Source: CAJJDF01 sp965655625
GTDB taxonomy: Bacteria > Bacteroidota > Bacteroidia > Flavobacteriales_D > CAJJDF01
Direction of reading: 5' to 3'
NCBI GenBank assembly: GCA_965655625.1
Contig: CBFHHA010000035.1
Coordinates: forward strand, 1-26,837
DNA: 26,837 nucleotides
Below are positions 21,304 to 26,837 of this stretch, one piece after another. The notes under the pieces are model-generated. The model did not search any database and was not told where the DNA came from. It worked only from the letters and a program-made list of their open reading frames with translations. The translations under genes were made by a program, and so were the position numbers. Within the stretch, counting starts at the first letter, position 1, and the number at the start of each line of letters is the position of its first letter.

Positions 21304-23730
21304 TTATTCCATTGGATTTTCATCCATCATGGGTTGTTGAGCCGCTAAGTCATCCATTATCCTGTTATATCTTTCATCTGAGATCATTCCTTTTGTCGAA
21401 ACACCTTCTTTCTCCATCGAGATCAAAGTTTCATCTGTCAATGTCTCTAAAGCGATTGAATGTTGGTCCGAACTCATTTCTAATTCATTAGTGCTAGTTC
21501 CTACTTCAATATCATGTGAAGCACTCTTGTCATGATGACTACTATCAGAACTGTGCCCACCTAAAATTGGCGCAATAACAAGTCCGATGAGGCAAGTCAG
21601 TTTAATCAAAATATTCATTGATGGTCCAGAAGTATCCTTAAATGGATCTCCAACGGTATCACCTGTAACTGCTGCCTTGTGCGCATCAGATCCTTTATAA
21701 GTCATCTCTCCATTAATTTCTACTCCTGCTTCAAAAGATTTTTTTGCGTTATCCCAAGCGCCTCCGGCATTGTTTTGAAAGATAGCCCATAACACTCCAG
21801 AAACAGTTACTCCGGCCATGTATCCGCCAAGCATTTCAGCAACCAATTGATTTCCTTCTGATCCGTAAATTGCTAATCCTACTAATACAATCGCTATCGG
21901 AAAACCGATGGTTAAAATTCCTGGTAACAACATTTGCTTCAATGAGGCTTTGGTAGAAATATCTACACACTTATCGTATTCTGGTTTTCCTGTTCCTTCC
22001 ATAATTCCGGGAATATCTCTGAATTGCCTTCTCACTTCTTCCACCATTTCCATGGCAGCTTTCCCTACGGCATTCATGGCTAGTGCAGAAAAAACAACTG
22101 GAACCATTCCGCCAACAAATAACATAGCTAGTACTGGCGCTTTGAAAATATTAATTCCGTCAATTCCTGTAAAAGTTACATAAGCAGCAAATAAAGCTAA
22201 CGCTGTAAGTGCAGCAGATGCAATAGCAAATCCTTTTCCTGTTGCAGCAGTTGTATTTCCTACAGCATCCAAAATATCTGTTCTTTCTCTTACAATTGGT
22301 TCTTGCTCACTCATTTCTGCTATTCCTCCTGCATTGTCAGCGATAGGTCCAAATGCATCGATGGCAAGTTGCATGGCTGTAGTTGCCATCATGGCTGAGG
22401 CAGCCATTGCTACTCCGTAAAATCCTGCGAAAGCATAAGAGGCCCAAATTGCTCCTGCAAATAATAACACTGATGAAAATGTAGATATCATCCCTGTTGC
22501 AAGTCCTGCAATAATATTGGTTCCTGCTCCAGTACTTGACTGTCTTACAATATTTAAAATTGGTTTTTTTCCTAGCCCGGTGTAATATTCAGTGAAAGAT
22601 GATATGGCCGCTCCTACAACTAAACCAACCAGAGTTGCATAAAACACCATGATAGAAGCAACTTCTTTTGTTCCTTCTCCAAAGAAATTCATTTTCATAG
22701 TTTCTGGAAGCATCCAGGTTACGAGTCCGTAGCAAGCTAGAGCTACCAATATTATCGAAGTCCAGTTTCCTATATTCAAGGCATTTTGAACTTGTCCTTC
22801 TTTGGCATCATTGCTTGATATTTTCACGAAGAAAGTACCAATGATTGAGATGATAATTCCAACACCAGCAATCGCCATTGGCAATAGAATTGGGCCAATT
22901 CCTCCAAATCCATACTCAGAAATATCGCCACCCATGTCTTTTATTATGTAGTTTCCTAAAACCATTGCTGCCAAAACTGTTGCTACATAAGAGCCAAATA
23001 AATCGGCTCCCATTCCGGCTACGTCTCCTACATTATCACCTACGTTATCCGCAATTGTTGCTGGATTACGAGGATCATCTTCAGGAATTCCTGCTTCTAC
23101 CTTTCCAACCAAATCAGCCCCAACATCTGCAGCCTTTGTGTAGATTCCGCCACCTACTCTTGCAAACAAAGCAATGGATTCAGCTCCTAAAGAGAAACCA
23201 GCTAATGTTTCTAACACGATAGTCATATCTGCCGTAGAGGTCCATTCTCCTCCCATGTACAATTGAAAGAAGAGTATGAAAAATGCTGTAAGTCCCAAAA
23301 CTGCTAATCCTGCAACTCCTAATCCCATTACTGTTCCTCCGCCAAACGATACGTTTAGGGCATTTGGCAAACTAGTTTTGGCAGCTTGAGTGGTTCTTAC
23401 GTTGGTTTTAGTGGCAATTCTCATACCCATGTTTCCTGCAACCGCAGAAAAAATTGCCCCAATGATAAAGGCAGCTATGATTAAATATTCTGTGGTAGGC
23501 ACGAAATAAGCCACAGCAGCCAGAACGATACTTGCTCCAATAACAAAGAATGTAAGAAGTTTGTACTCTGCTTTCAAAAAAGCCAGAGCCCCTTCGTAAA
23601 TATGGTCAGAAATTTCTTTCATTTTTCCGTCTCCAGCATCTTGTTTCATCACCCATCCGCGCTTCAGAAGCATGTACATCAATCCTATTACAGCCAAAAC
23701 TATTGGCGCATAAATCATAAATTTTTCCAT
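21304..23730 (-). CDS. hppA: Membrane-bound ion-translocating pyrophosphatase
   Basis: Couples hydrolysis of pyrophosphate to H+ and/or Na+ pumping across the inner membrane; about 16 membrane helices. The substrate site is clear: DVGADLVGKVEAGIPEDDPRNPATIADNVGDNVGDVAG, and late motifs DNAKKSFE and DTVGDPFKDTSGPSMNI. At GNTTAATGKG (from residue 491) the decisive position is Ala495, where K+-independent enzymes have Lys, so a K+-dependent enzyme is predicted. Whether it pumps H+, Na+ or both cannot be decided by eye. The 808 residues include a hydrophilic C-terminal tail of about 84 residues after the last helix, rich in His, Ser and acidic residues; most relatives lack it. Transcribed alone, with its own terminator. 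Confidence 0.95.
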   Translation of the reverse strand: MEKFMIYAPIVLAVIGLMYMLLKRGWVMKQDAGDGKMKEISDHIYEGALAFLKAEYKLLTFFVIGASIVLAAVAYFVPTTEYLIIAAFIIGAIFSAVAGNMGMRIATKTNVRTTQAAKTSLPNALNVSFGGGTVMGLGVAGLAVLGLTAFFILFFQLYMGGEWTSTADMTIVLETLAGFSLGAESIALFARVGGGIYTKAADVGADLVGKVEAGIPEDDPRNPATIADNVGDNVGDVAGMGADLFGSYVATVLAAMVLGNYIIKDMGGDISEYGFGGIGPILLPMAIAGVGIIISIIGTFFVKISSNDAKEGQVQNALNIGNWTSIILVALACYGLVTWMLPETMKMNFFGEGTKEVASIMVFYATLVGLVVGAAISSFTEYYTGLGKKPILNIVRQSSTGAGTNIIAGLATGMISTFSSVLLFAGAIWASYAFAGFYGVAMAASAMMATTAMQLAIDAFGPIADNAGGIAEMSEQEPIVRERTDILDAVGNTTAATGKGFAIASAALTALALFAAYVTFTGIDGINIFKAPVLAMLFVGGMVPVVFSALAMNAVGKAAMEMVEEVRRQFRDIPGIMEGTGKPEYDKCVDISTKASLKQMLLPGILTIGFPIAIVLVGLAIYGSEGNQLVAEMLGGYMAGVTVSGVLWAIFQNNAGGAWDNAKKSFEAGVEINGEMTYKGSDAHKAAVTGDTVGDPFKDTSGPSMNILIKLTCLIGLVIAPILGGHSSDSSHHDKSASHDIEVGTSTNELEMSSDQHSIALETLTDETLISMEKEGVSTKGMISDERYNRIMDDLAAQQPMMDENPME

Positions 23731-23762
23731 TAGAATATAGTTTTTTTAGTTTATTTAACCGC

Positions 23763-23770
23763 TAAAAGTA
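23763..23770 (-). promoter_or_regulatory. Possible -7 box (TACTTTTA) for hppA
   Basis: On the minus strand, one mismatch from TAnnTTTG, 33 bases before the hppA ATG at 23730. Placement is reasonable; sequence support is modest. Confidence 0.35.
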
Positions 23771-23851
23771 GGGTTTTATTCAGAACTATCCAAGAAACTG
23801 TGAATTCAATAAACTAGATGTATATTCCTGTTTTTTTCAATAGAAGTGCTT

Positions 23852-24559
23852 TTATCCTTCTTCAGAAAACAAACTCTTTAGGGCCTTTTCGGCCAAATAC
23901 AATTCTGCTTCTTTTTTTGATTCTTTTGCCGCAGAGCTAATCTTTTTTGAATTGATATACAAAGTACTTTTGTATTTGTTTGATTCAGGAAGTCTTTTTC
24001 CTTTAAATATAACTTGATTACTTGTTTTTTGGCCCCACACAATTAGTACACTTTTAAAATTTGTCTTGGTGTTATCTAACTCAACCAAATCAATATGGCG
24101 AAGAAGCGAACGATAGACGCTCTTGGCAGTTTTATCGAATCCGTGATCCAAAAATATAGCGCCAACCACTGCTTCGAAAGCGTTTCCTACAATGTTTTTA
24201 TACCCTCGCTGAAATTCTACCGCTACTATGTGTTCGTTGAGCTGAATGAACGAACCAATTTCATTCAATTTGTCACGTGTTACTATTTTAGAGGTAAGAA
24301 CGGTAAGTCCGCCTTCATCTTTTTCAGGAAATTTTTCGTACAAATAAGAAGACACGATGCCCGAAAGTATCGTGTCTCCTAAATATTCTAAACGTTCGTT
24401 ATTGAACTCGGCCGAAATTGATTTGTGCGTAAGCGCTTGCTTATACAATTCAATTTTCTTTGGCTTAATGCCGAAATGTTGAATGAAATAAGAAGATAGT
24501 TCATCTTTATTCGCAAAGGTAGTTCTACCAGAAGCGAAAAGAGATTTTAATCTACTCAT
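23852..24559 (-). CDS. rnc: Ribonuclease III
   Basis: Double-strand RNA endonuclease for rRNA and mRNA processing, cytoplasmic. 235 residues: an RNase III domain (about 20-155) with the signature NNERLEYLGDTILS (E58, D62) and a C-terminal dsRNA-binding domain (about 165-230) ending AKESKKEAELYLAEKALKSL. The second metal-binding block reads GNAFEAVVGAIFLD, so the position equivalent to E. coli Asp114 is Asn126, while the essential Glu (E129) is kept. The dsRBD lacks the usual GPxH block but keeps SKKEAE. The gene begins 9 bases after the infB stop codon and is probably co-transcribed with it, although in many Bacteroidota rnc follows fabF instead. Confidence 0.93.
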   Translation of the reverse strand: MSRLKSLFASGRTTFANKDELSSYFIQHFGIKPKKIELYKQALTHKSISAEFNNERLEYLGDTILSGIVSSYLYEKFPEKDEGGLTVLTSKIVTRDKLNEIGSFIQLNEHIVAVEFQRGYKNIVGNAFEAVVGAIFLDHGFDKTAKSVYRSLLRHIDLVELDNTKTNFKSVLIVWGQKTSNQVIFKGKRLPESNKYKSTLYINSKKISSAAKESKKEAELYLAEKALKSLFSEEG

Positions 24560-24568
24560 TGTAACGTA

Positions 24569-26837
24569 TTATTTTAACGTTTTAGCAACTTCTACTTCAT
24601 GGTAGGCTTCAAATTGGTCACCTACTTGAAGGTCGTTGAATTTCTCCAGAGCAATACCACACTCGTAACCAAACTTCACCTCTTTCACGTCATCCTTAAA
24701 CCTTTTCAGTGTCGCAAGTTTTCCGTTGTAAATCACAATCCCGTCTCTTATCAATCGTACTTTTGCACTTCGAGTGATGTTCCCTTCCAACACGTAACTT
24801 CCAGCAATCGTTCCTACTTTAGAAATTTTGAAAATATCTCTTACTTCAGCAGTTCCAAGAACTTCTTCCACAATATCAGGTGATAACATTCCTTCCATTG
24901 CATCTTTCATTTCTTCGATTGCTTGGTAAATAATGGAGTACAACCTGATGTCGATTTCCTCTGTTTCAGCAATTCTTCTTGCTTGTGCTGTTGGTCTCAC
25001 TTGGAACCCAATGATTATCGCATCAGAAGCTGATGCAAGTAGTACATCAGATTCTGAAATGGCTCCAACCGCTTTGTGTATGACATTTACGGCAATTTCT
25101 TCGGTAGAAAGTTTCAGTAAGGAGTCTGTCAATGCTTCGATAGATCCATCCACATCTCCTTTTACGATTACGTTCAATTCTTTGAAATCTCCAATAGCAA
25201 GTCTTCTTCCAATTTCTTCGAGTGTAATGTGCTTTTTCGTTCTTACTCCTTGCTCTCTTTGTAGCTGCTCTCGTTTTGTTGCAATTTGTTTTGCTTCTTT
25301 TTCGTCTTCTAATACGTTGAATTTGTCACCTGCATTGGGCGCTCCATTTAGTCCAATAATTGAAACTGGAGTAGCTGGACCAACCTCTTTTACTTTTTTT
25401 CCATGTTCATTATGCATGGCTTTTACTTTGCCGTAATAATGTCCTGAAAGCAACATGTCTCCAACTCTCAATGTTCCTTTTTCAACTAAGATATTGGTTA
25501 CGTATCCTCTACCTTTATCCAAAGAAGATTCTAATACCGCACCTTGAGCATTTCTGTCTGGGTTTGCTTTTAGTTCCAATAGCTCAGCTTCCAGAAGCAC
25601 TTTTTCAAGTAGCTCTTCAACACCTTGTCCATTTTTAGCTGAAATATCCATTGATTGGTATTTACCTCCCCATTCTTCTACCAATAAATTCATGGCAGAA
25701 AGTTGAGTTTTTACGTTGTCTGGATTTGCTCCAGGCTTATCTATTTTGTTGATAGCAAACACCATAGGAACCCCTGCCGCTTGACAGTGATTGATTGCCT
25801 CTTTGGTTTGTGGCATGATGGCATCATCAGCTGCTACAATAATAATGGCAATATCGGTGACCGCAGCACCCCTTGCTCTCATCGCGGTAAATGCCTCGTG
25901 ACCTGGAGTATCCAAGAAGGTAATTTGTCTTCCCGTTTCTTTTCCAGTTACTTTATAGGCACCGATGTGCTGAGTAATCCCTCCTGCTTCTCCATCCGCA
26001 ATTTTAGCTTCTCTTATGTAATCTAGTAATGAGGTTTTCCCGTGATCTACGTGGCCCATTACCGTGACGATTGGCGCTCTATCCTCTAAATCTTCCGGTG
26101 CATCAACAATTTCCTCTTCTTCAACACCTATTTGATCTTCAGCCGAGATAAACTCAACATCAAATCCAAATTCATCGGCAATGATAGAAATAGTTTCCGC
26201 ATCGATTCGCTGGTTGATAGAAGCAAAAATTCCTAAAGACATACAAGCTGAAATAACCTCGGTAGGGGTTACATCCATTAAGGAGGCAAGGTCAGAAACT
26301 GTCACAAATTCTGTAAGCTTTAAGATTTTACTTTCAGCATCCTGTTTTTGTAAATCTTCTTCTCTTTTATCTGCAACTGCTTGTCTTTTCTCTCTTCTGT
26401 ATTTGTCTCCTTTTTTCTTTCCAGAATTTCCACTCAATCTTGCAAGAGTTTCTTTAATCTCTTTTTGGATTTGTTCTGGGGTAATTTCCGCTTTTTGAGG
26501 TTTTTTAACTCTTTGGTTATTATTGGTTTTATTTCCACCTACTTTGTTGATGGTTTTTTCAATGTTAACCTTTTTTATTCTTTTTCGTTTTCCCTTTTCT
26601 TTACTTTTGTCAACAGGCAATTCAATTTTACCTAAAACCGTTGTACCAGTCAATTTGTCTGCTTTTGCTTTAATTGTTAACTCTTCTGGTTTTACTTCCT
26701 TCGGCTTTTCTTCTTCATTCCTCTCTGTTTTTGTCTCTTCCTTTTTTACAAGAACCGGCTCCTCCTTCTTGGCCTCTACTTTAGGTTCCTCTTTCTTTGG
26801 TTCAACCTTTGGCTCCTCTTTTTTCTGAGGTTTTTTC
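24569..26837 (-). CDS. infB: Translation initiation factor IF-2, 5' part missing
   Basis: GTPase that brings initiator fMet-tRNA to the 30S subunit and promotes subunit joining. The frame is open to the edge of the window, so the N-terminus is outside; 755-756 codons are visible. The apparent start at 26653 is an internal TTG (Leu). The order is a Lys/Glu/Pro-rich repetitive linker (from 26837 to about 26350), IF2 N-terminal subdomain (FVTVSDLASLMDVTPTEVISAC), G domain (G1 VTVMGHVDHGKTSLLD, G3 DTPGHEAF, G4 NKID), then domains II, III and IV ending VGDQFEAYHEVEVAKTLK. No rbfA, nusA or rimP is in view; any such neighbour would lie upstream. rnc follows 9 bases later. Confidence 0.97.
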   Translation of the reverse strand, partial: KKPQKKEEPKVEPKKEEPKVEAKKEEPVLVKKEETKTERNEEEKPKEVKPEELTIKAKADKLTGTTVLGKIELPVDKSKEKGKRKRIKKVNIEKTINKVGGNKTNNNQRVKKPQKAEITPEQIQKEIKETLARLSGNSGKKKGDKYRREKRQAVADKREEDLQKQDAESKILKLTEFVTVSDLASLMDVTPTEVISACMSLGIFASINQRIDAETISIIADEFGFDVEFISAEDQIGVEEEEIVDAPEDLEDRAPIVTVMGHVDHGKTSLLDYIREAKIADGEAGGITQHIGAYKVTGKETGRQITFLDTPGHEAFTAMRARGAAVTDIAIIIVAADDAIMPQTKEAINHCQAAGVPMVFAINKIDKPGANPDNVKTQLSAMNLLVEEWGGKYQSMDISAKNGQGVEELLEKVLLEAELLELKANPDRNAQGAVLESSLDKGRGYVTNILVEKGTLRVGDMLLSGHYYGKVKAMHNEHGKKVKEVGPATPVSIIGLNGAPNAGDKFNVLEDEKEAKQIATKREQLQREQGVRTKKHITLEEIGRRLAIGDFKELNVIVKGDVDGSIEALTDSLLKLSTEEIAVNVIHKAVGAISESDVLLASASDAIIIGFQVRPTAQARRIAETEEIDIRLYSIIYQAIEEMKDAMEGMLSPDIVEEVLGTAEVRDIFKISKVGTIAGSYVLEGNITRSAKVRLIRDGIVIYNGKLATLKRFKDDVKEVKFGYECGIALEKFNDLQVGDQFEAYHEVEVAKTLK

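Noticed and set aside
22878..23222. 114-codon plus-strand ORF opposite hppA rich in Leu, Gln and Pro
   Set aside because: It mirrors conserved membrane and catalytic segments of hppA on the other strand; no start signal.
24933..25436. 167-codon plus-strand ORF opposite infB
   Set aside because: Antisense shadow of IF-2; low-complexity Ser-rich translation and no independent signals.
26651..26653. Start codon of IF-2 at 26653
   Set aside because: It is a TTG within an uninterrupted frame that continues to the window edge with typical IF-2 linker sequence, so it encodes an internal Leu.
1..26837. CRISPR array, toxin-antitoxin pair, restriction-modification, prophage or integrase
   Set aside because: I looked for direct repeats with spacers, small overlapping gene pairs and the relevant protein families on both strands and found none.

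Overview
The window is a compact stretch of chromosome from a member of the Bacteroidota, most likely a Flavobacteriales-type marine or aquatic bacterium. Several features point there. One protein carries a type IX secretion (Por) C-terminal sorting domain. Several genes are preceded by the Bacteroidota -7 promoter box TAnnTTTG. There are DUF2480, DUF4920 and DUF1569 proteins, a long Bacteroidota-type amidophosphoribosyltransferase starting MSDSxKHEC, many short SPII lipoproteins and AT-rich DNA. No phage, integrase, transposase, CRISPR, tRNA or rRNA gene is visible. No gap without a gene exceeds 300 bases.

Layout, left to right. The 3' part of rfbA (dTDP-sugar synthesis) abuts a polyprenyl diphosphate synthase, followed by the Mg2+ transporter mgtE from its own promoter. 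A bidirectional terminator separates mgtE from the convergent dipeptidase pepD. A 117-bp nested inverted-repeat element (REPIN/MITE-like) lies between pepD and a divergent plus-strand run: an RluB-type pseudouridine synthase, a DUF2480 protein, an unknown lipoprotein and an ALDH8A1-like aminomuconate-semialdehyde dehydrogenase. A short remnant of a second dehydrogenase 3' end follows the last of these. Next is a tightly packed minus-strand operon: cyclophilin-type lipoprotein, pheS, LEA14-like lipoprotein, DUF1569/DinB-like protein. A small plus-strand lipoprotein faces it, and then come arsC-fumC on the minus strand.

From 13901 to 16328 a minus-strand operon encodes an exported protein, an ECF sigma factor and a membrane-anchored protein that is probably its anti-sigma factor. 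It is followed by a DUF4920 lipoprotein and an outer-membrane beta-barrel protein, then a divergent T9SS-sorted exported protein. The right end is minus-strand housekeeping: purF-type amidotransferase, hppA (membrane pyrophosphatase, predicted K+-dependent), rnc and the 3' portion of infB, which runs off the window.

Most of the window is ordinary core genome. The points most worth a second look are the 117-bp repeat element, the dehydrogenase tail remnant (9 identical residues, six silent third-position changes plus a different stop codon), the sigma/anti-sigma/exported-protein module, and start codons that lie inside or almost on -7 promoter boxes. I see no complete new defence or mobile system.
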